NCBI GenBank assembly: GCA_963082975.1
Contig: OY720350.1
Coordinates: forward strand, 1,015,001-1,079,000
DNA length: 64,000 nucleotides
Source of the DNA: Labia minor
Taxonomy: Eukaryota; Arthropoda; Insecta; Dermaptera; Spongiphoridae
Direction of reading: 5' to 3'
Part shown: piece by piece, positions 9,903-20,943 of the stretch
Layout of the letters: each line of letters begins with the position of its first letter
Numbering within the stretch: position 1 is the first letter of the stretch
Notes under the pieces: model-generated
The model's database searches: none
The model's input: only the letters and a program-made list of their open reading frames with translations
Told to the model about the DNA's origin: nothing
Program-made: the position numbers and the translations under genes

Positions 9903-11658
9903 ATTATTATTAGATATTGATAAAATGGATAGTCTACGTTGATATATAATAGAAAAGAAGAAAATTAATTATAATAAAATAACAATAATTTATTAAATAT
10001 GATCTAATAATCTTATTAAATTAATTAAAAATGAGAAAATATAGAATATAAATTAAATCTCAATTAAAATGATATTTGAATATTAGAAAAAAAAAATAAA
10101 AATAAAAATTTAATAATTTTTGTTGAGAATTGTGTTAGAATATTAAATTTATATTACGGACATTAAATACATTTTTAAAAAATTATTTTCTGCGTTTTTT
10201 TTTTTTTTTTTTTTATTAAATTTGATTAAATCTGGAGATCTGGTAATTTCATAGTATAATCGGATCAATCCAATTGGAGTCTATAGTCTTTTACAATTTC
10301 TCGACAAACAGACAAACTGACAAGTATTCATTCAAATAAAAAAGTCATATTCGTATTCTACAGGTCATGCAAATGTAATCTGTTGTTAAAAAAAATTTAA
10401 TTTCTGAGCAATGTGTAAACAAAATTCAATATTCTTATTATTATTTGTTTGTTTGTTTTTTATAGTAATTCTAATGTTGATAATTTCAAGTCATTTAAAT
10501 TTTGAATTTATTAATTGATTATTAATTTAAACATTTCAATTGCCAAATCAATCAATTACTTTTAATTTTTAATTTTTAATTCAGTAATGTACATATAAAT
10601 ATACATTATATAGATAATATTTTAAGTTGAATTAATGATTTATAAATATCTATAATATATCTGCGTAAAGCTTTCGTTCTTTTATTTAATCTTTTTTTCA
10701 ATATAAATATAATATAATAGTTAATATATGATATTACCGAAAAATTAGGATATATTTAGAAACCAATAATCCTAATCTATCTATTTCGATATCTATCTAT
10801 AGATGGATTGATAAATTCTTGAAAAAACTTATTTAATGAATATATTATAAAGATCATCTCGTATTATCATTATTTTAAAAATTCTAATCATCATTATTCA
10901 TCATTATTATTTATAATTATAATTTATAATTATATATAAATTTTAATAGAAAGATTAAATAGATTTGTTTTTAATTTTTTTCAAAGAAAATATCATTTAA
11001 AATTTAAAAATTACTGTTTTATTTAATTTTAAAAAAAAGAAATTGGTATGGGGTATTGCGCTCTATTAAAATAAATATTCTTATTATTAGTATTATTAAT
11101 AATTTAATCATTTTAAAAAAATTAAAGTTACTTAACATCGAACTACTAAAATATTACAAATATATATTTGCCGTATGTATAGTCTGTTGGATCAAGTATA
11201 TAAATACTTGATCATAATTAGTACTTGAAAAATTATTCTCATGTAAAGAAAAATTAATTAAATTTCCATTTTTTATAAGAGAATTAAATTGATTATATAC
11301 TGTGTAGAACTAAAGATTAATAATTATTAGGGCGGTTGGTTAATCCTATGGATAATTAAAAAAAATAAAAAAATAAAAGACTATTTTTTTTTTTTTTTAT
11401 CAACATTACTTTTCATATATATTAGTAAAATATTATTTAATTTATTTATTATTTTTTTTTCTTTTTTTTTTTTAGTTATTTAGTTATTTATGATTTGTGA
11501 TATATAAAATTAATAAATTTAATTAAATTAAATTTGTCTTTAGTTTTCATTTATTAAATAATAGTAATAATAATAATAGTAATAGTAATAAACTGGATGA
11601 AAAGCGATACCATATGGTAGATAGATTAGTAAAATAAAAAAGTGATATTAGGACTTAC
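9043..11658. other. AT-rich stretch, probable intron of the VAT-1-like gene
   Basis: Only simple repeats (CAA, poly-T, AT-rich arrays, a G run near 9320) and a small dispersed repeat at 10285-10440 are visible. No further VAT-1 exon was found here, so if the upstream exon is real this lies within its first intron. Confidence 0.45.
10285..10440. repeat. dispersed repeat family F, copy 1
   Basis: It shares AGACAGAC/CAGACAAAC, TCTACAGGTCATG and TTTCTGAGCAATGTG followed by AAACAAAA with the segment at 51300-51415. Class unknown. Confidence 0.45.
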
Positions 11659-11909
11659 CATGATTTAACTCGGATAAGAATTTCATTTTCTTGTGCTACT
11701 GGCGCTTGTCTTTTTAATATTTTCACATTTTTCATTCCGCCAAATCCCGTAAGTACAATTGCTCGCATTTCTTTGGCAGTGGGTGTCTCCGTGCTACTGC
11801 AACCGGCCACGGATGCTTCCGAGGGCGGTGTCTCTTTCGTTGCCGTCTCTGTAGAGGATTCTTTCTCTTCAGCTGCCGAGGGGGTCGGTAAAGATTGAGA
11901 TTCAGACAT
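11659..11909 (-). CDS. VAT-1-like quinone oxidoreductase-type protein, first coding exon (partial gene)
   Basis: The exon encodes 83 codons plus two bases and ends at a strong donor (TG followed by GTAAGTCC). Residues 1-46 are a disordered Ser/Thr/Glu/Pro-rich leader starting MSESQSLPTPSAAEEK. From residue 47 on comes the start of the medium-chain dehydrogenase/reductase fold: EMRAIVLTGFGGMKNVKI and ILIRVKS, matching the N-terminal GroES-like domain of vertebrate VAT-1 and VAT-1L. The split last codon TG/ would give the Cys of the conserved CGLNF that follows in the family. The start used is the inner ATG at 11909 rather than one 11 codons upstream, because the upstream residues look like untranslated leader. 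The rest of the gene lies beyond the left edge, so intron 1 exceeds 11.6 kb. Family members are membrane-associated putative oxidoreductases. Confidence 0.75.
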
Positions 11910-12024
11910 TTTTGGGGTTTTGTTGTTGTTATAGATAAACAATTAAACGATTTAAATAAATATATATATAATATATATATTTATTTATTTGTTTGTTTGT
12001 TTGTTTAATTATTTAATAATTATA

Positions 12025-12057
<33 letters not shown>
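12025..12057. repeat. (TG)n microsatellite
   Basis: A tract of about 30 bp of GT dinucleotides about 120-150 bp upstream of the VAT-1-like start codon. Confidence 0.9.
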
Positions 12058-12059
<2 letters not shown>

Positions 12060-12084
12060 ATACTGTAATATTATGTAAAAGTAT

Positions 12085-12440
12085 AAGAATAGCAGTAGTA
12101 GTAGCAATAGTACTAGTAGTACTGGAAGTATACACCAACTGAGACTGGACTGGATAACGAGTCTCACTGTTGCTGCTGTTAACAGGTGCCCTCCGTTGGG
12201 GCGGATAACGCATGCGCATAATCACATTCACTCCTTTCAACCACCACTTCCACCCACTACCCCACCCCCCACCCCCACCCCCACCTCACCCCTCCTCTTT
12301 ATCCACCCATTCAACAACCAACCAACCATCCATCCATCCATCCATCCACTTCTCCTACTACAACCAACCATTAGCCTCCTCAGGGCTATTGAACCCTTTC
12401 GATGCAACATGCAACAGAGTTATCATACTATAATAAATTT
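12085..12440 (-). promoter_or_regulatory. probable promoter/5' region of the VAT-1-like gene
   Basis: This is the only non-AT-rich block near the VAT-1-like start. It contains ACGCATGCGCA (12208-12218), a good match to the palindromic NRF1/erect wing site, a C-rich block at 12240-12300 that is G-quadruplex-prone on the minus strand, and CCAT/CAAC repeats. The transcription start itself cannot be placed. Confidence 0.35.
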
Positions 12441-13217
12441 CCTATTCAATGATCCAATTTCACACATAGCAAATAATATAAGCAAAAAGATGATATTCTT
12501 ACATCTTGATTCATAAACGAGTACAAAATTCAAATAAGAGGGGAAGGAATTACAAAGTTTAACAAGTTCTGGTATTTTTTGCTTTTGCTTAGTTTTAATT
12601 GATTTACTTACCTACCGAATAGTAAATCAATTGGTTTGGACATGAAAGGGAGAGCTACGATCTTACAAATATTAAATTGTATTAATGAATTAATGAATTA
12701 AAAATAATATTTATTTAAAAAAATAAATAATAATAATTCTGTTACTATAGAATTCAAGTAATGAGTAAGAAAAGAAAATAAGTAAATAAACTGAATATAA
12801 AATATAGTGAAATCAATATAATGAATTGGATATTTGACAAATAAGCAAAATCAGAATTCTTCAAGATATAATATACAAAATAAGAATGAAGATGCAAAAC
12901 CGATCGTTCGGAATCTCTCTAATTATCAAAAATCGATAAAATACAAAGAAACTTTAGTCTTAGACCCAAAATTTGATCTGTTTAAATTTAAATTGATTTT
13001 TTTTTTTTTTTTTTTTTTGTTCCTCAACATTTTAGTATTCGTAGACCAGTTTTCAACTATAATTTTTATCACTCTCCCCCCCCCCCCTTTCCTCTTACAA
13101 TAAAATGTATATAGGAATATATACTTTTATATATTGAGTATTTTTGGATTCTGTTTTTAAATTATTTTTAATTAAATCTCAAAACAAAAGTTTTTCTTAG
13201 GTATTCACGCACCCCAC
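12441..13217. other. AT-rich spacer
   Basis: Simple sequence only, including a T run near 12998-13018 and a C run near 13077. No gene seen. Confidence 0.5.
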
Positions 13218-14113
13218 TATGGAATGTAAATTTACCGATTTTTTCATTTACCGGTAATTCGGCAAATGAAAATTGAATTACCGGTTTACCGGTAAAATAT
13301 TTTCCTGAAATAGCAAAAAAAGATAATAAAAATGAAAGTAATTTTGATTTACATGTCACATTTTTTATTTTAAGATTTTTTTAAAAAAATAACTTCTTAA
13401 GAAACTTAAATTACTTAAGGGTTCATCTGGGTTGATCTAATTTTTGTACAAAATAATCCAGAGATATTCTACATATTAATTCATTTTTTAGTTCAATGCT
13501 TAAAAATGTATTTTGGTTGGTTAACTCATCCAACATAAATTTCAAAGTAACATCGGCTACATATAAATTAGACTTTTCATTGGATAAGGTTTCAACGGCT
13601 AATGTTAATTATTTTAACGTTAATATATGAAAAGTTCTATAGTTTAATTAAAATAAACATGTATAAATTAGTAAATAGTACTATTTATATAAAATATTAA
13701 TTAATAATTACTTTAAAAAATTTCATATAAAATTCAAAAATATTTTAACATTTGACGTCACACGTGTATATGTGTTTGTGATAAAAATAATTTTTTGAGA
13801 GTATTGTTGATAACTCTTGATGCCTGCTATATGTTATGTGTTATGTTATATGTTATGTAAAAAAGAAAACAACAAATTTTTATTATAATTTTTGTAAGTA
13901 AATATGTGTTTCTTCTCGTATTCAATTAAAATATTTTGAGTTGAACATTGATGAAAGAAGAAAATTGTACTACATGGGTTTTTTAGATGAGAAGAGTGCG
14001 AGGAGGTGAAAAATAGTCTTTGAGAAGACAAAGTGTGGAAATTCGCATTTATGGGTAAATTACAAAAATTTACAGGTAAATCGGTAAACCGGTAAACCGG
14101 TTTACATTCCCTA
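13218..14113. mobile_element. non-autonomous hAT element, 896 bp, perfect 8-bp TSD
   Basis: Both flanks read CACCCCAC (13210-13217 and 14114-14121), a perfect 8-bp target-site duplication. The ends read TATGGAATGTAAATTTACCG and, inward from the right, TAGGGAATGTAAACCGG. Repeated ACCGGTAA/GGTAAACCGG subterminal motifs crowd both ends, as expected for transposase-binding sites in hAT elements. The interior is AT-rich with no transposase frame. Confidence 0.85.
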
Positions 14114-15165
14114 CACCCCACAAGTTCAAAATCACTCAACTACTCAAATTTATTATCTTTTTGTCAGTTGAAAATAGTGTGTTGATATCAGATATCAGTG
14201 ATCTGTCTCTTGTGATTTCAAAAAGAAAACAAGAAATATCATTATTATATTATTATTATGATAAGATAAAAAAAAAATGAATTAAATCAATTTTATAAGT
14301 AATTTTTGAGAGAATTATTTTTATTTTTTTCTTCCACATCTTAATCTTAATATATATATATAAAATGTATATAAAACACTTTTATTCAACTTGTAAATAG
14401 TCAGATAACCTTTTTTCAAAAGATTTAATGTTATAAATTTAAGATTATAATAATAATCTTATTATAAATAATGTTAAAATTAGATATATATATATATATA
14501 TCTTAATATTAAAAAGATTTCCAATTATAAAATTATATATAGTAAATTAATTTCAAAGTCGAGTCATTACTCTATTAAATTAGATATTAAATATTTACCA
14601 GGAATTTTAATAATTACTTCATTTGAACATTTGCATTTGGATTGGATTGAAAAAAAAAATATATATATATATATCAGGGGTGTAAGTTGAACTTTGCCCG
14701 TTTTACAGTCTCTAAATGTCTGTTGCAACACGTATACATTTCTATGATTTTTTTTTTTTATTCAACGATTTTAATTTATGAATCACTTAATGCATTACTT
14801 ATAGCATTACAATATTCGTTTTTTTAAACACTTTTTTTACTAGACATTTTCACTGGACCATAATGTGGTGTATTGGGAGGGGAACGTGGGGGAGAGAACG
14901 ACGTTCCCTTACCTTTCCTTTCAGAACCGGAATGCATTCCAGTACTTTTTCATGTCCCACATTTTCAACTCCCACTTAAATTTACTGTTACAATTTCTTT
15001 TTTGTGTTCGTTAATATTTTGTATAGCAAGAATAAGAAAAAATAAAAAAAAAGGAAGAAAAAGGAAAAAAATAGTTTGTTGAAAACAGGTCTATTTTTTT
15101 GCTCCCACTATGCGTTACCCTTCTTAATTATTATTTTACCAATACATCACTGATTTTAAAATAAA
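14114..15165. other. spacer with possible repeat fragment
   Basis: A less AT-rich part at 14680-15120 contains no recognisable protein. The remainder is AT-rich simple sequence. No gene is supported. Confidence 0.4.
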
Positions 15166-15800
15166 AAAAAAAAAATTCTGGAGTGTCTCCACTCGACTAT
15201 CTCGAAAATTTGAATTGGATTAATTAATATACTCTGTTATATTTTATTATATATTTAAATTAAATTTAATTAATAATTAATAAATAATATTTAATAATGT
15301 TTGGCTCTTTTTTGATGGCACCACGTCACGCGCTGACGCGCGATTGACAGTCAACTTGTTAAAAAATCAATTCCGGTACTTTTAGTGATTCAATCAAACC
15401 GAAATTCTATACCAATAGCAGTTTTATACAATTTTTAATCATGTGCAAAAACTAACTAATGAAAAAATTTCTATCATATATCAGATCTTTATTTTTACGG
15501 TCAGTTTAGACTGTTTAAGAGGAAAAAAAATGAAAACGTAACGTGGTAGGTAATGTACCACTTCCTGATAAGCTAGATTTCTCAAAAGTTGATAGAAAAC
15601 TACAAATTTTGAATAATGCCCCCTTATTCATTATTCTAGCTGAAAAACCTTTTTTGAATCATCTTGTCTACACACACACACACACACAGACATTTTCCTC
15701 AACCTTATTAGTGAAAATGACTGAGGGGGGGGGGGGGGGTCCTTTAAAACGAAACGTATAAAAACATCGAAAATTTTTGTGTTCGATAGTAATGATACAA
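15166..15800. repeat. dispersed repeat family E, copy 1 (long)
   Basis: It matches 57815-58230 block by block: CTGGAGTGTCTCCACT, AATTTGAATTGGATTAA, GATGGCACCACGTCAC, TCAATTCCGGTAC, GAAATTCTATACCAATAGCA, a CA microsatellite, TTTTCTCAACCTTA...GTGAAAATGA and AACGTATAAAAACATC...GAAAATTTT. The CTGGAGTGTCTCCACT start is itself a short hairpin. A G run sits at about 15724-15738. No coding capacity is visible. Confidence 0.65.
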
Positions 15801-17601
15801 ATATTTTGACTACGTAGTTGTACCAGTAATTTTTATATAATATAATTTTTAATTGTCATAAATAATTTTATATCATATATTTGTCGAAAAACAAAATCAG
15901 CATAACATTTTATATATATATTTAAGAAATAAGATGTATAATTCTTAAATAAAAACTTTATTTATATATAAAATAATTTAATTCTATTTCAATGGACAAT
16001 TAAAAATGTAGAAAAAATATTTTTAAAACAGCACAATTAAACGCTTTATTATATATAAATTATTATCATTTAAATAACTATATAATATAATATAATATAA
16101 AGGAGAAATTAAATAAATAAATTATTTTTTTAGACAAAATATTTTATAGAGGCTGACTAGGAAGTTTATTTTTTAGGTTCCTTTATGCTATTTTTTTTTG
16201 AATTAATACCTAATCTTTAGGTAATACCAATATAAAGTTTTTATAAAAATAATATTCAATTAATAATAATAATAATAATAATAATACAAAAATGTTTTAA
16301 TTTAATCAATTGCATCGAATAATGTATCTTTTTTTAAAAAAAATTCATTTCATAAGAAAACTAAAATAAAAAAATCATTTAACTGTTTATTTACATTTTC
16401 ATAAAATATCTTAAAAGCCAACCCGCAGAGGGTTAAATAAAAATTATATAGTATTTAGAATTATATATATATATATATTACAGATGCGCGCTAAAGTGCA
16501 AATTGCATTATGAAGAATAAGATTGCAGATTACAAGAGAAGGTTAGATAAATGAAATACAACTTATTTATTTTTTATATAAATACTATTAATAAATAAAT
16601 TAATAATAAATTATTTTCAACGATGGGAATAATCTATGATTAGAGATCTGTATAATATAATAATAATAATAATAAGGCAAATTTTTATTATATTCGATAC
16701 CATAATAATAGGTATATATATAGTACAATTTTATATATTATTATAAATACATGTGAAAAATTAAAAGATAGAGTGTAAATGGAAATTATATTAATATATT
16801 TTTGAAAAATATAATTTAAAAAATATGTATTAAAATCAAATTTTAACTAACTTTTTGAAAAATTAATTTAAATAGATATTTTAAACAAAAACAATTAAAT
16901 AATTTAAAATATTTATTAATTAATTAACAATCTATCTCTAGCTAGCATAATAAGATAAGATATAATAAAATAATAAATTTACAGACATCAACTACAAAAA
17001 AAGTGTTGAAACATCATTAAACAAATACATTAATACATATGTTGATTTTTTTTTTTTTTTTTAATATATCCTTTTAACATGAATATATATTAATGTAATA
17101 AAATTTAAAATTATCAATTCTTTATTAGAATACAAATAATAATTATTGACAAATTATTTATTTTATTACTTTATGCGCATGTCAAACTTAATATTTGAAT
17201 ATTTAATCAATTATCTTAAATGGTGTATTAATAACATTATTTTGTTCATAATAATAATAATAATAATAATAATTTGTATTATTTTAATAATAAATAAAAC
17301 GAGGTGGGAGGGGGAGGGGTGTGGGGGTGGTGGTGTGAAAAGAAATTGAATAATTTTTACTTTTAAAAAATTATATACGAAATATATTAATAAAAATATA
17401 TATATGTGATGTAATATATAAACAAAGATTTAGAAAAAAAAAAGAAAAAGGAATATTAAACCATTGTGCGGTGAGAAAATACATTTTTTTCTTATTATAC
17501 TTTTAGTTTTATTGTATTGAATAATTATTATTAATTTTTTCTTAATACTTTTTTTTATATCAGTCTCAAAAGCAATTATGGTTGTAAAATATATTAGATA
17601 T
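15801..17601. other. AT-rich spacer downstream of the small membrane-protein gene
   Basis: Microsatellites (TAA, TA, poly-T) and a G-rich patch at 17303-17333. No gene seen. Confidence 0.5.
17303..17333 (+). other. G-quadruplex-prone G-rich patch
   Basis: Four or more runs of three to five G within 31 bp (GGTGGGAGGGGGAGGGG and a following GGGGGTGG), standing out in AT-rich DNA. Confidence 0.6.
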
Positions 17602-17607
17602 TTTATT
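17602..17607 (-). promoter_or_regulatory. poly(A) signal AATAAA
   Basis: On the minus strand AATAAA occurs about 110 bases after the stop codon of the small membrane-protein gene, a suitable distance for 3'-end formation. Confidence 0.4.
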
Positions 17608-17715
17608 CTATATTACTTATTTATAATTATAGAAGGGGGTGAGGATAGAGATTTAGTAAGCTTGAATTTAAGAAAAATCATATATATTAATTATGATATT
17701 TAAATATTCATGATG

Positions 17716-19131
17716 TTAAGCTATTGGTGGGTCATCATCATCTTCACGGCCAATATGAACCTGGAAAAATTTTATCACAATTTAAAAACAGTCAAATATA
17801 TATAAAAAAAATAAATCTTATTAAATAAAATAAAAGAATAAATAAATAAATAAGGATTTTGATGTAATTGTCTCGTTTAAGACTCCCTCCATAAACTTTG
17901 AATTTGAGTGTATTAGAGAGAATGTTTTCAAATTAAACCCAAATTAAACTTAAAAATCTCCAAATTAATAAGAATTATTTATGTTTATTGAGTGTTTAAG
18001 TTGTATATTTTTTTTCCTATCATCTTTTTATACATTATTTGGTGTTTAAAAATAGAAATATGAAAAATTTTCCACAATATGACCACCACTGTAATTTCGT
18101 TATTTTAAATAAATAAATAAATAAAATTGTATAAGCGTATTGTGTGTGTATATGTGTAAACTATACCAAAATAATGTATGTATTTATATTATGTATGGTC
18201 AAATAAAGGAAATAAATAAATAAATAAATATTACTTCATCATAACGAGAATGTCGAATACGTCTTATACGATGTAGCCAATTATATCGGCGTGCAGCGTA
18301 AAACATTCCTATTGCTACAACAATCAGTGTTAGTGGCACAAGAATACCTGCAGCAACTGATGAACCTATAAAATAAATAAATAAATAAATAATTAAAATT
18401 TTTATAAATTTTATTTTATAAGACATATGTAAGACAAATGCTATAATAAATATATTATTTATATTTCTATTCATCATTTATTATTTTATCTTAATTTAAA
18501 TTGAATTATTATATTACATCATATTAAAAAAATCATTAAGAATCATGTGATTATTATTCATCTCTCTTTCACTCCCCATATACAATACACATTTTCATTA
18601 ATATTAATATATATATATATATATATAATCTCACAAAAATATGTGATTATATCCCTAATAAATCTGATAATAATAATAATAATAATTATATACAGGAAAA
18701 AAAATAATATAATTAATTACCAGAAACTGATTCAGTAGATGACGAAGCATGATGAGAGATTGAATGATTTGGTATAACATTATGTGAATTATTATTATCA
18801 TCTAAATTTATATGATTATTTAATAAACATCTATTTACTTTTTCATCAAATAAATAATTAGATTTGCATTCACATTTATTTGTAATTTCATTACATGTTT
18901 CATTCAAATCACATTTATTTTCAAATAATTTATGTATATCACAATCTGTGTGGAAGAAAAATTTGTTTTTATTTTATTTTATTTTATTTTATTTTATTTA
19001 AAGAGAAAAAAAAGAAAATAATAATAATAATAATAATAATAATATAAAATTAAGATACCTTTAGTATATATCATTTCAAAAAATGTAGTTGAAATAATTA
19101 TTAAAATAAATAAATAACAATAATCAAACAT
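17716..19131 (-). CDS. small type I membrane protein with one six-Cys EGF/EB-like module, 157 aa
   Basis: Four exons on the minus strand: 19059-19131, 18721-18945, 18235-18365 and 17716-17760. All introns are GT/AG and phases match at every junction (474 nt). The ATG at 19131 opens a hydrophobic signal peptide (MFDYCYLFILIIIS). The short ectodomain carries six cysteines spaced C-x9-C-x5-C-x6-C-x1-C-x12-C, an EGF- or EB-like pattern, followed by an Asn/His/Ser-rich linker. A membrane segment (VAAGILVPLTLIVVAIGMFY) leads into a basic stop-transfer stretch (AARRYNWLHRIRRIRHSR) and an acidic C-terminus (GREDDDDPPIA). I do not recognise the family; it looks like a conserved small receptor-like or adhesion protein. 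The gene is compact, with introns of 113-474 bp rich in AAAT and AAT repeats. Confidence 0.8.
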
Positions 19132-19794
19132 TTTATTTTTTTATAAAAAAAATAAATTTTATTTTTAAGTGAGGAATTTATATATATTTATTTGTGATTC
19201 AAAGACTAGAAACTTTTAGGGAGGTAAAAAAGGCATATTTTTAGATAATCATATTCAATGATCTTAACTATACAAATCGGATAAGTAGTGAGCAAAAGAG
19301 ACAGACAGCTGACTCAGTATACTTGACAGTTGTTGGTCTTGTTATATTTTTTTCTCTTTTACTTATTCCTTTTCTCACTCACTTACTCACACACACTCAC
19401 ACACACACACTTATCGAATGAATTTCAATTTGTTGGTTAACACACTCTAATCATCCGCGCGCCTACAAACAAAATGATAATACTAGAACAAAGAAGGGGT
19501 CTTTTAAATTGATTTGACATTGAAATTTATTAATGACATTGATAAATTGTTTAAATATTGACACTATTGAATATTATTATTATTATTAATCTTTAGATAT
19601 ATGTAATTATGCAAAAAAAGGAAAATATATCTTTATTATATTATAAATACTGTGTGTATATATATTATTTGTGTGCATTTAAAATAATTTAAAAAAACAT
19701 TTAATAATATTTTTGACAAATATATCTATTTTTATTTTTTTAAAAAGTGCGGTATTATCAAGTTCAAGTTTTATTTTATAGATAGTAGTAATCA
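19132..19794. other. upstream region of the small membrane-protein gene
   Basis: AT-rich leader followed by a less AT-rich part at 19260-19490 with CA repeats. No exon was recognised. It may contain 5' untranslated sequence. Confidence 0.4.
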
Positions 19795-20045
19795 GGTCCA
19801 TGTCACTATTATGACGTTTTTGATGGCGCTGCAGGCGCACAATATTAACTCTGCATGCGCTCAAGAGATCGCACTGCTGCAGTGCAAGCATAATTTAAAA
19901 GGGAAAGTCCAGAGCCTAAGAACCACTAAGAACATCTTCCCACAGCATCCCCCAGTTGTGTGTCATCTGGTGTCATTCCCTTGCCCCTTGCCCTTGCCAC
20001 AGCCTATCTATCCCTCGATTTATTTCCTCCTCCATCTTAAGTAGC
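19795..20045 (-). promoter_or_regulatory. GC-richer, promoter-like block
   Basis: It contains CTGCATGCGCTC (NRF1-like GCATGCGC at 19853-19860), GGCGCTGCAGGCGCAC and CTGCTGCAGTGCA palindromic patches and a CCCTTGCC tandem. It lies 0.7-0.9 kb upstream of the small membrane-protein start and downstream of the PAXBP1 stop. The open frame across it shows no protein family, so regulatory use is inference from composition and position. Confidence 0.25.
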
Positions 20046-20899
20046 TTTTTATAATAAGACGTAATAACGTTTGGAACATCAAATGAATACTACTACTACT
20101 ATATGAACGCATTAAGTAAAAAAGCATAGTTATTTTTAAACTTTTATTGAAAGTCCATGAAACGAACCACTCCAATTTAATATTTATACGCTATCTTCCT
20201 ATCTTCAAATCCCTAACCCTAATTTTCCTCTGCACCCATTTAATGAAGTGGAACATTCTACATAAAAGGCATTAAAATATTATGGGTAAGCAATATAATA
20301 GGATGGAGCTCATTCAATGAAATCATGATATTGTGAGTGAAGATTATTTGTAAATATTTGATATTTCACATAAGATAGATAGAATTTTTCTCAAATAAAA
20401 AAAATTAATAATTTTTAAAGCATTCATATTTAATATTGTTGTTTGGATATAAAAAAATAACACACTCTAAAAGTAAACTATTATTTTGTTGATGATAATG
20501 GATGAGAAAGAAAAAAAAAGTTGATTTACCTCAAGATAAAAAGTTATTTTATTATTATATACATTGAAAAAAAACTCAATTAGATATAAAAGATTTAAAT
20601 TAAATCCGCATATACATATATATATGTAAATGATTTATAGGTAGATATTTATTTTATTTTTCATTTATTAGCAAAAATAAACAAAACAAAAAAAAAGACA
20701 CTACTATTTATTCCTTTGAATTACAAGAAATAAATGAAATTTTTATAATATATATTTAACTAATAAATTATGGAATGTTTATATATACTATATTTATATA
20801 TATAATTTAAAAACAAACTTAAAATACATTTACCCCTGTAATTTAAAATAAATAAAAAAAAAAAAAAAAAAATTCAATAATTCATATATTGTATATTGT
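20046..20899. other. intergenic AT-rich spacer
   Basis: Simple AT-rich sequence with poly-A at about 20855-20872. No gene seen. Confidence 0.5.
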
Positions 20900-20905
20900 T
20901 TTATT
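20900..20905 (-). promoter_or_regulatory. poly(A) signal AATAAA
   Basis: AATAAA on the minus strand about 40 bases after the PAXBP1-like stop codon. Confidence 0.45.
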
Positions 20906-20943
20906 CTAAATTAATATTCTTTTTTAAATTTTTGACTAGAGAA

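Noticed and set aside
12196-12516. Pro/His-rich plus-strand open frames
   Set aside because: They arise from C-rich and CCAT repeats upstream of the VAT-1-like exon, more plausibly promoter or leader DNA.
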